Part shown: positions 11,701 through 22,187 of the stretch, piece by piece | How the letters are laid out: each line of letters starts with the position of its first letter | Position numbering within the stretch: the stretch's first letter is position 1 | Source: Rhizoclosmatium globosum | Lineage: Eukaryota; Chytridiomycota; Chytridiomycetes; Chytridiales; Chytriomycetaceae | Direction of reading: 5' to 3' | Assembly (NCBI GenBank): GCA_002104985.1 | Contig: MCGO01000029.1 | Location: 62,001 to 126,000 of the forward strand | Length of the DNA: 64,000 nucleotides | Position numbers and translations under genes: made by a program | Notes under the pieces: model-generated | Databases searched by the model: none | Told to the model about the DNA's origin: nothing | The model's input: only the letters and a program-made list of their open reading frames with translations

Positions 11701-12969
11701 CATCTTGTTCGTGGCGGTGTGTTTGACGAAAAAGGAGTGACTAAGATTTTAGTGGACGAACCAGCACAATATGAAGGGTGCAGCGGATCCCGTTGTCTGA
11801 GTGACAACTTGAGTGACTTGAAAGCACAAGTCGCTGCAAACCAACGTGGAATTTCTCTTGTCCAAGGCCTGATTTCAGAATACTCGCTTCCAGTAGTGCA
11901 AGCATACATGGGTTTTATCCGCGAGAACGCGGAGCTCGCCGTGCGTGCAATGTTGAAAACTGTTTCCTCCAAAACGGGACGCGTCCTTGAGGCTACTGAC
12001 CGCATGGACGACGGATCCACCCTTCGCCTGAAAATTGATATCGACCCATCAACCGGTAGTGCAACTTTTGATTTCACTGGAACTTCCAAAGAAGTATACG
12101 GAAACACAAACGCACCAAAAAGTGTTACATACTCAGCTATCATTTATTGTCTCCGCTGCCTGATCAACCTTGACATGCCACTGAACCAAGGCGCCTTACA
12201 ACCCATCACCGTAATAATCCCAGAAGGATGCATGCTCTCCCCATCAGAAACCGCAGCCGTTGTCGGTGGAAACGTTCTCACATCCCAAAGACTCTGCGAC
12301 GTTGTCCTAAAAGCCTTTGGAGCCTGCGCCGCGTCCCAAGGCTGCTGCAACAACTTCACCTTCGGGTCTGGCGGAAAAGACAAGAACGGAAACGTGAAGG
12401 ACGGATTCGGATACTACGAAACAATCGCGGGTGGATCCGGTGCAGGACCAACATGGAACGGCCGAAGTGGAGTCCACACGCACATGACAAACACTCGAAT
12501 CACCGACCCTGAAATCCTGGAACGTCGATACCCTGTCCTCTTGAAACAGTTTGGACTTCGTCCTGGATCTGGAGGTAACGGCCTGTATAAAGGAGGAGAT
12601 GGTGTTATTCGTGAACTCGAGTTTTTGGAAACGTTGAATGTTAGTATGTTGAGTGAGCGCCGTGTTTTCCAGCCATATGGTTTGGAAGGTGGTGAGCCTG
12701 GTGAAGCTGGGTTGAACTTGTTGATTCGTAAGGGACAGCCTGCTGTCAACTTTGGGGGAAAGAACGCAACTATCGTTCATCCTGGAGATGTGATTCGTAT
12801 CGAAACTCCAGGAGGGGGTGGCTATGGAGTTGTTGAACGAGGAACCGGAAAGAAGGATGCTTTGAAGAGAAAAAGCTCTCAGTCTGCGTCTCCATCTACT
12901 CGAGCCAAGTCAGTTAGAATTGCAGGTGGTAGTTTGGCGAATATGGAAGAGGCCCAAAATGATTTTTGA
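8718..12969 (+). CDS. OXP1: 5-oxoprolinase (ATP-hydrolysing), hydantoinase A/B type
   Basis: Five exons: 8718-8934, 8998-9312, 9382-9994, 10040-10579 and 10629-12969, all with GT-AG introns that keep frame. The N-terminal half is a hydantoinase-A fold: [53 protein letters not shown]. The C-terminal half is hydantoinase-[14 protein letters not shown], PGPx-like loops, GGGRSG-type Gly-rich segments, and [17 protein letters not shown] with PGGGGYG near the end. It opens 5-oxo-L-proline to L-glutamate using ATP, recycling glutathione-derived oxoproline in the cytosol. About 1,300 residues is full family length and no frame is broken. The start is the first ATG before the phosphate-binding RGGTFTD motif and 167 bases after the RanBP1 stop. 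Confidence 0.95.
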
Positions 12970-13155
12970 TTTGAAGTTGAATAACATTTGATTGAGTTCA
13001 GTTAATTTCTTCTGATAATCAATATTTCGTAATGGATATATGACGAAACACTGACGTATCTGAGGTCACCAAGAGAGAAGCCAATGTTTCAGTGATGAGT
13101 CACGTAGCATCCAAAAACTATCACCAAACCAGTTCTCCAGTGCACACACAGCCAA

Positions 13156-13344
13156 ATGTCCTTCAAGAGTCTAAAACCACCTCTTGAATCTTATGGAATC
13201 GTTTTCCTAGCCTGCTTTACGATTCCTTTTGGTATATGGGTTGCTCGCAAGAACCTTCGATCTGACGCTGACTTGCGGCTGGCAGCCATCAAAGATCCGC
13301 AACAGAAACCTGTGACCAATTACTATTTCAACTATAAAGATTAA
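13156..13344 (+). CDS. Small single-pass membrane protein, hypothetical
   Basis: A 62-residue frame: MSFKSLKPPLESYGIVFLAC, a hydrophobic helix (residues about 14-30), then a basic, charged C-terminus ending NYYFNYKD. The layout (short N-term, one helix, charged tail) resembles small subunits of mitochondrial or ER membrane complexes, but no family was recognised. It has its own spacing from both neighbours (186 bases from the oxoprolinase stop), which favours a real gene. Confidence 0.5.
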   Translation: MSFKSLKPPLESYGIVFLACFTIPFGIWVARKNLRSDADLRLAAIKDPQQKPVTNYYFNYKD

Positions 13345-13430
13345 AGAGATGCATGCGAAATATAGTTTTTAGTCAATGCGTGCTTTTGTCAAATTCAAAG
13401 CAATAAAAGTAATCAACTGGACTCAAACTG

Positions 13431-14598
13431 TTAGTTGAATCCCTTGAGTACTTTCAAGAGGGTGCGGGCAGCATCTTCCCATCCGACATCAAGCATTACA
13501 TCATGAGCGCACTTCTGTGCCAGGATTTCTAATTGTTTTTTATGGTGAGTTCTAAAACTATCAAACAAAATGAAAAATTACCTTTGACACCGTACAAACT
13601 GGCAGTATGCGCAACGACTTGAGGAGTCATCAATCGATCCTCAGCTCCCCCAATCACAGCAACTCTCCCACCAACTCGCTTCTTAACATTTTCTGCATTC
13701 GCAAATGTTCCTCGAATCAGAGACAAGGGCCATCCAAAACTTTCCACGAGTTCCAATTCCTCATAAAACTGGTTACCACTGGCAGAGTCAATAAGGAACT
13801 TTTCCGACAAGAAGGCACGATGCGCAAGAGCTTTCGTTGCAAGAGGAGGACGAACAGACCAAAGACGAGTAAACATCAATGGATCCATGCGGAACCAGTT
13901 CATAAAAATGGACGCGCCACCTGTAGCCGGGAATGCAGCAAGAAGTACCAGAGCATGCACTTTAGCAAAGTCCTCTGGTGAGTCCAAGTAAATCTGAACA
14001 AGACCACCACCAGCCGAGTGGCCACAGAGAATTGGAGGAGGAAGTTTTGGATGAGCCTTTGAAATGTGAGTCAAAACAGAGTCGAGGACTTTGCAGTAAG
14101 TTGATCGTGGTGTCGCTGTGATGGATTTGAAAAGAGACAGTCGCTGTGAGTTTCCATGCGAAGGCATTGAAACAGCATATGCAGCCACGCCATTTGCACC
14201 AAGAAAGTCTAGAAAGAGACGGAAACAGCGGGCGGAATGGAAGCCCCGTGCACTATGTTATGTGAAGGTTTAGCCAAAGAGTATCGTGTTGAGTGTGATA
14301 TCAGAGGGTGTGTCAGCCACTACTGTCAAAGTCCAACGATTAGCAAGTTTAAAAAGGGAGTCGCACCAAATAGAACCGACACAGTTGGATTCGATGGACT
14401 CGAACGCAGAACTTCAACTTGGCCAAACGGCGTCGCAACTTGTTCTTCGACGATCGACTTTGGAAGTTTCGTCTTGAACGGCCGAGTTGCGCGTCGGTAT
14501 TTCCAGTCCGCGATCGAGTACGCACAGACACTCGCGACAACGGCGGCAACGGCGATTTGCGTGCGTGGGCTGAGGCGGCTGACGTGCTCAAGTAGCAT
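13431..14598 (-). CDS. Alpha/beta hydrolase with N-terminal membrane anchor
   Basis: Begins MLLEHVSRLSPRTQIAVAAV with a hydrophobic helix (residues 14-28) followed by arginines, so the N-terminus probably anchors in a membrane. The body holds the nucleophile elbow GHSAGGG, preceded by PPPILC, and SFGWPLSLIRGTFANAENVK leading to VAVIGGAEDRLMTPQVVAHT, which would supply the acid (Asp of EDRLM). A last exon (to 13431) gives EILAQKCAHDVMLDVGWEDA; the His of CAHDVM is well placed as the catalytic histidine, giving a full Ser-Asp-His triad. The substrate is unknown; lipid or ester hydrolysis is typical. At least two introns are present, one near 13575-13530. Confidence 0.78.
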
Positions 14599-14739
14599 TT
14601 GTGGAAAACAAAGATTGAAGAAAGAACCGAATAGATTTATAAAGTCATTAAATTACTCATTGTTTGTGGCACTGATTGACCACAGTGTTCTTGGAGACTA
14701 ACAGTGTTCTAAAAACAGACCGCCAAACACAACAACGAA

Positions 14740-15673
14740 TGTTCACAACCCTTGTCTACATAACAACATTCCTCATTTTCGGCGTCGCTATTCCGCTTTC
14801 CACGTATCCAATTTGGCGCAATGACATTGATCCACAGCGAACATCAGACAGGCGCCATCACTCAGCTGTCGTTGCAACTGCCAAAGTAACCTTTGCCCTG
14901 TTTGAACTCGGGAAATTTGTATTCGGATCGAAAGCAACGGCGACGAATCCAAAGCTGCGATTGGCTGCAGCGCAGTTTGGTACTGTCATTGTCCTCTTTG
15001 ACGGAGTTTGAAACCTGACTTAAATGCACCGTAACCAACAGTGGCCTACGATGTACCGTGGATTGCAAAGTGGTTCATGGCAACAGCAACAACAGACTTT
15101 ATCCTTGGCTCGCTGCCGTTCGAGACAAGGAAACAACGTGTGACTCAATGGAGACTTTACCTACTTGCTGCATACCTTCTATGCCACCTGATTGGTCTCA
15201 CAGGCCACCTTCAAACACTGTACAAAGTATGGAGCGAGTCAACTGCCGGAACTGCGGGACGAACATTGGCTTCCTCCAACTCATACTCTTACACTCCAAC
15301 CTCAACTCAGTCACCAGCCGCATCCGCAGCCCGTTCCCGCCTCCTAAATCAAACGCCAGGTCCAAACATTTTTGGCATGACTGAATTGAAAACAACGCAA
15401 GAGAATGAAGCCCTCAAACGCGAACTTGAAAAGAAGGCACCCAACACTGGTCTCGATGCAATGCTCGGGTTTGGGCTCAAACATGGTGCATCCGGTGTCG
15501 TTGGAGGTGTCGAGCGATTTTATGGGACAGGCCAAAAGTTGGGAGGTGGTGATTCTCCTGGGTTGGGAGGATCAGGGTTGTTGAATAGGAATACTGGTAG
15601 CAACGGTAGCAGCGCAAATAGTCTTGGGCAACGAAAAGAGCTGCGAGGATCTTATGAAAAGATAGATGATTGA
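14740..15673 (+). CDS. Multipass membrane protein with Ser/Gly-rich C-terminus, hypothetical
   Basis: MFTTLVYITTFLIFGVAIPL gives a first membrane helix or signal anchor. A helix-like region follows up to 15003, then an intron near 15006-15041, then VPWIAKWFMATATTDFILGS and WRLYLLAAYLLCHLIGLTGH as further membrane segments. The cytosol-facing tail is rich in Ser/Thr, then Gly (GGGDSPGLGGSGLLN), with a short charged coil (QENEALKRELEKKAP). The splice join is one base out of frame unless GGAG at the donor is GGAGG, which fits the short-homopolymer loss seen elsewhere in the window. Family not recognised. Confidence 0.55.
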
Positions 15674-15857
15674 GTGTGCTGACGATTGACTGAAGGGTTC
15701 AAATTTCTGATTGCTGGCGGCTGAAAATCATGAGATCGGTCAAAATGCAACAGATTTACGTAATAAAATCGGTTGAATTTGAAATATTTCGAGGCTTGGT
15801 AGGGGAGATCGGTCATCTAGATAGTAGGGTCTCAAATAGTTGCAAAACTTCGAGATC

Positions 15858-17031
15858 ATGGCCATGCTCGCTAAAGGGTTACTTATCACCAGCTTTCTTT
15901 CCGCTCTCACTGTTGCTGCTGCAGCTAATGATTTCACGTATGGGGAATACAACTGCATGGGAGATGTGATCAGGGCTCGTGGTTTGGAGATCAAGTCTCT
16001 CGAGAGCAAACGTCGAGCTTCGTGGTCCTATGAAGGTATTTGCTCTGCTTTATTCTACACCTGAAACAATTGTTTCTCATTTGATATTCTAGGAGAAACT
16101 GGTGTCTCAAAGTGGGGAGAGTACAGCACCACGTGCATTACAGGGTGAGCAGAGCACTGTCAACCACATTCCACATTACACTAAAACAATTTATTAGAGA
16201 ATACCAATCACCCATCAATTTCGAAGGCGAAACATTTGCCATTGACAAGAAACCAACTCTCGAATGGACAAACTTTACCAACAAGTTCGATTTCTTCAAC
16301 AATGGACACACGGTTCAACTCGAGCTCAAGCAATCCCAACCCAACCTCCTGACCCATGAAATCGACAAGAGAGATTACACGGTTCAACAAGTCCACTTCC
16401 ATTCCCCAAGTGAACACCACGTTGACGACAAATGTAAATCTTACTCCCTACCCACCAAATCCCAAACTAAAACCCAGATCAACCCTTCTCAGACTTCCCT
16501 CTCGAAGCCCACTTTGTCCACGTCTCCGCCGACAAGAAACTCAACGTCATTGGTCTCTTTTTCGAAATCGGCCCTGAGGATAACCCCTGGATCCGTCAAT
16601 TCGTAGACTTGCTTCCCGAAAAGGAAAACACAACCACGAAAATCGCGTCTCTCGATATGACCTCCATTATCACCCAGATCTCGAATGCGCGTTTCTTTTC
16701 GTACACGGGCTCGTTGACAACACCGCCATGCACGGAGGGAGTTTTGTGGCTGGTTGCAAGGGAGCCGTTGAAGGTTTCGTTGGCGCAGTTGAATAAGTTG
16801 ACCAAAGTCATGCCGTTCAATTCGAGAACCACACAGGCAAACAAGAGTGGAAAGAACGCGACTGTGACTCCGGCAGTTTCTGTAACTGCACCAGTTTCTT
16901 CACCGGTTCCAGTATCTGCATCCGCGGCCGCTATCGCAACGGCGACGTCACAGAAAAGTGTGTTGGTCAGTAAGTCTACGAAGGCGTCTATTGTTATCTC
17001 ATTTGTTACGTCACTGTTAATTTTTGTTTAA
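15858..17031 (+). CDS. Alpha carbonic anhydrase, secreted, GPI-type C-terminus (copy 1)
   Basis: Four exons: 15858-16035, 16093-16144, 16198-16433, 16493-17031. A signal peptide (MAMLAKGLLITSFLSALTVA) is followed by RRASWSYEG and the alpha-CA core. Zinc ligands are the two His of VQQVHFHSPSEHH and the His of LEAHFVHVS; FFSYTGSLTTPPCTEGVLW supplies the Thr gatekeeper (LTTPPC). Alpha-CAs hydrate CO2 to bicarbonate. After the fold comes a Ser/Thr/Val/Pro-rich linker and a hydrophobic end (SIVISFVTSLLIFV), the pattern of a GPI-anchor signal, so the enzyme probably sits on the cell surface. First of four paralogues in a row. Confidence 0.93.
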
Positions 17032-17194
17032 AAGTCTTCCACTTTGTGTTACTCTGCCATTCTATACGTATCTTTCACGAAAGGAATAAAGAATTTTGGA
17101 CACGAACTCTTTGTTTGATTTTTAAGGGGAGATTGTGGCTCACGCGACTGGTATTTAATCAGAGCAATTGTCAGGCTTCCAATCTCCCCCCAAA

Positions 17195-18331
17195 ATGCAC
17201 TTGTCTATGAGTCTTGCCCTGGCTGCCCTTGCTTCCCTTTCCCTCGCTGCCCCTGCCCGAGAATCTCGTCGTGAGACAAGTGAATACAACTGTCTCGCCG
17301 ATGTCATTATTGCTCGCGGGATCGAGATGAAGGAACTCGAAGTCAGGCTGCCCTTTGAACGACGCGCCTCATGGTCTTATGAAGGTAACATTTGACCCTT
17401 GCATTACCTTGCAGCTGATATCATGATAAGGTGAAACTGGTGTCTCTCATTGGGGTGACTTTGGAACAACCTGCCTCACGGGGTGAGTGTTTGCTCTTTT
17501 TGTACCTGACCTGTTACAAACTCAACATCATCACTAGGAAATACCAATCGCCAATCAACTTTGAAGGCGAAGAGCTTGCAACCGAAAAGAAGCCCAATCT
17601 TGAATGGTCCAACTATGCCAACAAGTTTGAATTCTTGAACAACGGGCACACTGTCCAGCTCCAGCTCAAGCAATCCAGCCCATCCCTTCTGACCCATGAG
17701 ATCGATGGCATCGATTACACAGTCCAGCAAGTCCATTTCCACTCCCCAAGCGAACACCATGTTGAAGAAAAGTGTAAATACCACTTGACACTCCCCAAAT
17801 TCACCTTCATTAACCCCTCAAAACCTTTCCAACAACACAGATTTCCCACTCGAAGCCCACTTTGTCCACGCATCCGCCGACTCAAAACTCAACGTAATTG
17901 GCCTCTTCTTCGAGATCGGTCCCCAAGATAACCCCTGGATCTCCCAATTCATTGACAACATCCCAACCAAGACCAACGCCACCACCACAGTCGCGTCTTT
18001 GGACATGACTTCCATCATTGCATCGATTGCAGACTCGCATTTCTTTTCGTACACGGGTTCGTTGACAACGCCACCGTGTACTGAAGGGGTTTTGTGGCTG
18101 GTTGCCAAGGAACCGCTCAAGATTTCTCAGGCGCAGTTGGACAAGTTTACAAAGGTTATGCCGTTCAATTCGAGAACTACTCAGTCGAATGGTACAGGAA
18201 AGAATTTGACCACACTTGCTGCTTCTGTTGCCCCTGTTGCTGCCGCGACCAAGACTGGTGTGATTGTCAGCTCTGCTCATTCTATTTTCGCGAGTTCAGT
18301 TGTTGCCTTGGCTGCTATGTTTTTGCTTTGA
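17195..18331 (+). CDS. Alpha carbonic anhydrase, secreted, GPI-type C-terminus (copy 2)
   Basis: Exon positions match copy 1: 17195-17384, 17431-17482, 17538-17773, 17841-18331. Signal peptide MHLSMSLALAALASLSLAAP, then EYNCLADVIIARGIEMKELE and RRASWSYEGETGVSHWGDFG. Zinc ligands lie in VQQVHFHSPSEHH and LEAHFVHAS, the substrate pocket in GSLTTPPCTEGVLW. The C-terminus ends in a hydrophobic run (IFASSVVALAAMFLL) like a GPI signal. Shared intron positions show that copies 1 and 2 arose by tandem duplication. A TATTTAA lies about 42 bases before the start. Confidence 0.93.
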
Positions 18332-18552
18332 GACTGAGCGCTGTTCCTCAATTCGTCACTTTCCTTTCTTTTTCCGTCAAAAATATAAAAGCCTTTCTAT
18401 GATTAACATTGCTTTCAGGGATTTTTGTATCAATTTATTGACGATCTTTCTCAACTGTTCAAGTTGATCTTTACCGGAGCGTCTCGACAACAGCTATATG
18501 AAAATATTTCTTGGGTAGTATAATTTATTTCCGTTTCAATGAGAAAGAAAGC

Positions 18553-19566
18553 CTACACTGTCTTCAAGTGACCAATGAGGAACTTGAATACTTTCTCCCA
18601 AGTCTTGTCAACTTCACCACCAACTTCATGTCGCACACTTCCATCTTCATTCATAAATGCGTGTCCAACTCCTTGGTGAACGTAAACGTTGCTTTCAAGA
18701 GAATGGAATCCATGCGCGTGTGCACCACCAAGCTTTTGAACAGTCAGATTCCAAGTGTCAGCAAGTTTGTTTGCAGTTGCGATATCAGCGAAACCTTTGT
18801 GGTCGTCGTGTTCACCGAAATGGGCCTGAACAGGTGTTGTGGCAGGGATTTGGGAAATGTCAATGAGTTTGGGGGATGGCGTTCCGTAGAAAGATACGCA
18901 GGCTGAATGACAATGAGTCATTAACGCGAAATTGACTTCAATAATATTAATTTACCATGTAGGGGCTTGTTGATTTGGGCCATACGAGCAGTAATCGCGA
19001 GCGAAAGGGCACTGTAAACGTTGAAGAGTTAGGCTGGGTTGCCACATTCAAATATCCACTTACCCTCCCATGCAGAAACCCAAGGATGCAACTTTTCTGT
19101 CCTTGAATAGAGCAGGATCAGCATCGACAGGTCTCTGAAGGCGAGCAACGAGCAGCTCCAAGTCAGTCAATGCTTTGTTCCAGTCCAAGTTTCCCATCAA
19201 GTGAGCAGCCTCTTCCTTGTCAGCAGTAATCGTTCCGTTGTAGAGGTCAGGCACGACAGCAATGGCCCCGGTATCTAAATCAGGCGTTAGAGAGAGTGTG
19301 TGTAAGAAGAAGCAAGCAAACGCACTGTTCGCAATACGCTGCGCATGGCCCAGAATTGTGTCGTTGATGCCCCACCATTCCTGAAGCACAATCACAGCCG
19401 GTCGCAACGTGTTCGCAGCCTCGGATCCGCGAAGAACGTGGCGTTCAAGCGCAGACGAATGCGGGAACACAACGCGTGTCGGCATTGGAAGCGACGATGG
19501 CGACAGCGACTCGGCAATGCTTCTTTGGTTGGGCGTGCTGGAAAAGAGGCGGCGGAAGACGTGCAT
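18553..19566 (-). CDS. Dienelactone hydrolase family protein, probably mitochondrial
   Basis: The N-terminus MHVFRRLFSSTPNQRSIAES is Arg/Ser-rich without acids, like a mitochondrial presequence. The body has VIVLQEWWGINDTILGHAQR, VVPDLYNGTI and the nucleophile elbow SLGFCMGG with Cys in place of Ser, as in true dienelactone hydrolases. The Asp is in HFGEHDDHKG and the His in GVGHAFMNEDG, completing the Cys-Asp-His triad. The family opens dienelactone rings in aromatic breakdown, but many fungal members have other, unknown substrates. Introns fall near 19310-19276 (in frame) and around 19060-18921 (two, with a small exon ALSLAITARMAQINKPLH between). It shares a 396-base divergent promoter region with the next carbonic anhydrase. 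Confidence 0.88.
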
Positions 19567-19961
19567 TGGTTTGGGTGTGGTTTTTGTTGGATTTTGGTTG
19601 TGACTGTGGTGTGAGTCATTCCTGCATCCCTTTCAATGTGACTTCCACTTCATGCAATGACTTTCTGATTCTACATAAAGCTCACATTGTCAACCAAATC
19701 AAGGGATAATAGACAAGGGAGGCGCTCTTTTTTTCAATGGCTTGTAATTTTACAGCCTGAAACATTGAAACATTTTGAACTTGCACAGGCTTGTGAGTCT
19801 TGAGAGCTGTTTTTTCGAACTTTCTTCCCTTGGACGCCACCTATTGTCACGTTTTGTTTCAGTTGAACGCTTAATTGAGGTGTTGAACACTGATGCCGAA
19901 ATTTGGTATAAAGCCAATTCGTTTTCGTCTCTTTGTTCCCACAACTCATACAGCTGCTTGA
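19567..19961. promoter_or_regulatory. Divergent intergenic region (dienelactone hydrolase / carbonic anhydrase 3)
   Basis: A gene-free stretch of 395 bases between two start codons pointing away from each other. A TATAAA at about 19907, 55 bases before the carbonic anhydrase start, is the only promoter-like element I can name. No RNA gene or repeat is seen. Confidence 0.4.
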
Positions 19962-20966
19962 ATGTTTATTGTTAGCTCAATCCTCCTCGTATCTTCTGTC
20001 TTTGCGGCTCCAGGGCATGTAGGGCGCAGAGCTCCAGCCCCACCCAACTGTCTTGCAGATGTCATTGTAGCCCGTGGTATTGAGAACCCTTCGCTTGAGC
20101 GCCGTGCATCTTGGTCCTACGAAGGAGAAACTGGAGTCTCTCACTGGGGAGATTTCAATACAGTTTGCGAAAAAGGAGAATACCAAAGTCCAGTCAACTT
20201 TGAAGGCGACAAGTTTGCTACCTCCAAGAAACCCTCTCTCAACTGGACGTCTTTGACCAAGCCATTTGACTTTATCAACAACGGCCACACGATCCAGTTG
20301 CAGCTCAAGGAATCGATGCCTTCCCTTTTGTCCAACCAAATTGACGGCCTCACTTATCAAGTCCAACAAGTTCATTTCCATTCACCTAGTGAGCACCACG
20401 TTGATGAGAAGTGTAAGTTATTCATAATAGATTACCAAAGCAACTCACCCCACACAATAACAGACTATCCCCTCGAAGCCCACTTTGTCCACACCTCTGT
20501 CGACTCCAAGCTGAACGTCATTGGTCTCTTTTTCGAAATCGGGCCACAAGACAACCCTTGGATCGCGCAATTCGTTGACACATTGCCCACTTCAACCACT
20601 GCTTCCACCAAGCTCCAAGGACTCGACATGTCTTCAATCATCACTGCTATTGCTGAAGCCGATTTCTTTTCGTACACGGGATCACTTACGACTCCGCCAT
20701 GCACGGAAGGGGTCTTGTGGTTGGTTGCAAGACAGCCGCTCAAGATCTCGCAGGCGCAATGGGATAAGTTGACTAAAGTTATGCCATTCAATTCAAGAAC
20801 CACACAAGCAAACAAGAGCGGGAAGAATGCAACAGAGAGCAGTCATGGGAACTCCAATTATACTGCTGTGGTGACCACTGCACCTGCGAAAGTAAATGTT
20901 AATTCTGGTGCAACGTTCTTGAGTGCTTTTACTGCTTTTGCTACTCTGGCTTTGCTTTTGCTTTGA
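19962..20966 (+). CDS. Alpha carbonic anhydrase, secreted, GPI-type C-terminus (copy 3)
   Basis: Signal peptide MFIVSSILLVSSVFAAPGHV, then NCLADVIVARGIENPSLERR and ASWSYEGETGVSHWGDFNTV. Zinc ligands lie in VQQVHFHSPSEHH and LEAHFVHTS, the pocket in GSLTTPPCTEGVLW. The C-terminus has an Asn/Ser-rich linker and ends FLSAFTAFATLALLLL, a GPI-type signal. Two of the three introns of copies 1 and 2 are absent. The third remains as a 51-base GT-AG intron at 20413-20463, which has no stop and keeps frame, so the locus reads through as one open frame. By comparison with the paralogues it should be removed, joining DEK to YPLEAHF. Confidence 0.93.
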   Translation: MFIVSSILLVSSVFAAPGHVGRRAPAPPNCLADVIVARGIENPSLERRASWSYEGETGVSHWGDFNTVCEKGEYQSPVNFEGDKFATSKKPSLNWTSLTKPFDFINNGHTIQLQLKESMPSLLSNQIDGLTYQVQQVHFHSPSEHHVDEKCKLFIIDYQSNSPHTITDYPLEAHFVHTSVDSKLNVIGLFFEIGPQDNPWIAQFVDTLPTSTTASTKLQGLDMSSIITAIAEADFFSYTGSLTTPPCTEGVLWLVARQPLKISQAQWDKLTKVMPFNSRTTQANKSGKNATESSHGNSNYTAVVTTAPAKVNVNSGATFLSAFTAFATLALLLL

Positions 20967-21155
20967 TTCATTGTTCGGCCTTTCGTTTTTGTTATCTGCT
21001 CTTTCCCCCTTTTCCTTTCAAATAAAGTTTCTATTTTTTTCTCCTTGCCGCATTGACGCTTTTGTCTTCGGCGGAGTCGGAGACTTCGTCCATGAGTTTC
21101 AGATAACATACAGTCATCAAGATTTGACCAATAACCACTCCTGGATCCATCTTGA

Positions 21156-22097
21156 ATGCCTCCCATACCTTTCATTTGGTTTCTCGGTGCAAAATTGATG
21201 CTACTTGATGCAGCATTCGGCGGAGGAACCAAAATGCCAATGCTGGAAGACAACGAACATTATTGGACATACGAAGGAAATAATGGCATCTCTTATTGGA
21301 GCCAACTCAGTCCAATATGCGAATCCGGAGAATATCAATCGCCAATCAACTTACATACACAGTTTGAATCAAGTACCCATATTTCCGCAGTAAATTGGAC
21401 GACTCTTAAATCATCAACGCCTTTCATTAATAATGGCCACACTGTTCAGCTTGAATTTGATGAATCAGAACCTACTATTTTCAGTAAAGTGAATGAGAGG
21501 ATGTTCAAACTCGTTCAAGCCCATTTCCATTCCCCAAGTGAACACGCGATTAATGACATAAAATATCCACTTGAAGCACACTTTGTTCATACGACAATGG
21601 ACGGCTCTAAAATACTGGTGATGGGATTCTTTTTCAATATCGGAATGGAGAGTCACCCCTGGATTGAGCAGTTCATTGATGAAGTGCCAAATACATTGAA
21701 CAGCAGAACTACTATCTCGTCTCTCGATATGGGATTCATCGCAACGGAAATTGAAAATGCCGAATTTTATTCATACTTGGGGTCATTGACGACACCTCCT
21801 TGCACGGAAGGTGTGCTTTGGCATGTGGCTCGAACTCTATTGACTATTTCCAGGTCTCACTTGGAATTGATGAGAGAGGCTATGCCAGAAAATGCTCGTC
21901 CAATTCAAGAAAGGCAGAAAATGAATGAGGAATACAAGCAAGGAAATTTTACTGAATTGCGTTATGTGAAAATTAACTTATTTCGGGCTGGATGGTGGGG
22001 CTTTGCCATCGCTTTATTCATTTTGTTTGTTGATTTAATTTCAGTCCTTTCTTCGCCAGTCCATCCTTTTTTTCTTTTATATTCTCTTTATGATTGA
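21156..22097 (+). CDS. Alpha carbonic anhydrase, divergent, membrane-tethered (copy 4)
   Basis: An intron-free frame. MPPIPFIWFLGAKLMLLDAA may act as a signal peptide, although an upstream exon cannot be excluded. The alpha-CA core is complete: VQAHFHSPSEHA and LEAHFVHTT hold the three zinc His, GSLTTPPCTEGVLW the pocket. It has drifted from copies 1-3 (no WSYEGETG block; WTYEGNNGISYWSQ instead). It ends not with a GPI signal but with a true transmembrane helix (WWGFAIALFILFVDLISVLS) and a short tail. It lacks all introns of copies 1 and 2, so it is an older or retro-type member of the cluster. Confidence 0.9.
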   Translation: MPPIPFIWFLGAKLMLLDAAFGGGTKMPMLEDNEHYWTYEGNNGISYWSQLSPICESGEYQSPINLHTQFESSTHISAVNWTTLKSSTPFINNGHTVQLEFDESEPTIFSKVNERMFKLVQAHFHSPSEHAINDIKYPLEAHFVHTTMDGSKILVMGFFFNIGMESHPWIEQFIDEVPNTLNSRTTISSLDMGFIATEIENAEFYSYLGSLTTPPCTEGVLWHVARTLLTISRSHLELMREAMPENARPIQERQKMNEEYKQGNFTELRYVKINLFRAGWWGFAIALFILFVDLISVLSSPVHPFFLLYSLYD

Positions 22098-22187
22098 CGA
22101 CTTCTCCATTCTTACTTAATTATCATAATTATATACCTTGTCGGTCTGTTACTCCGTAAATCTCTTACAACGAACACTCACTAACAA

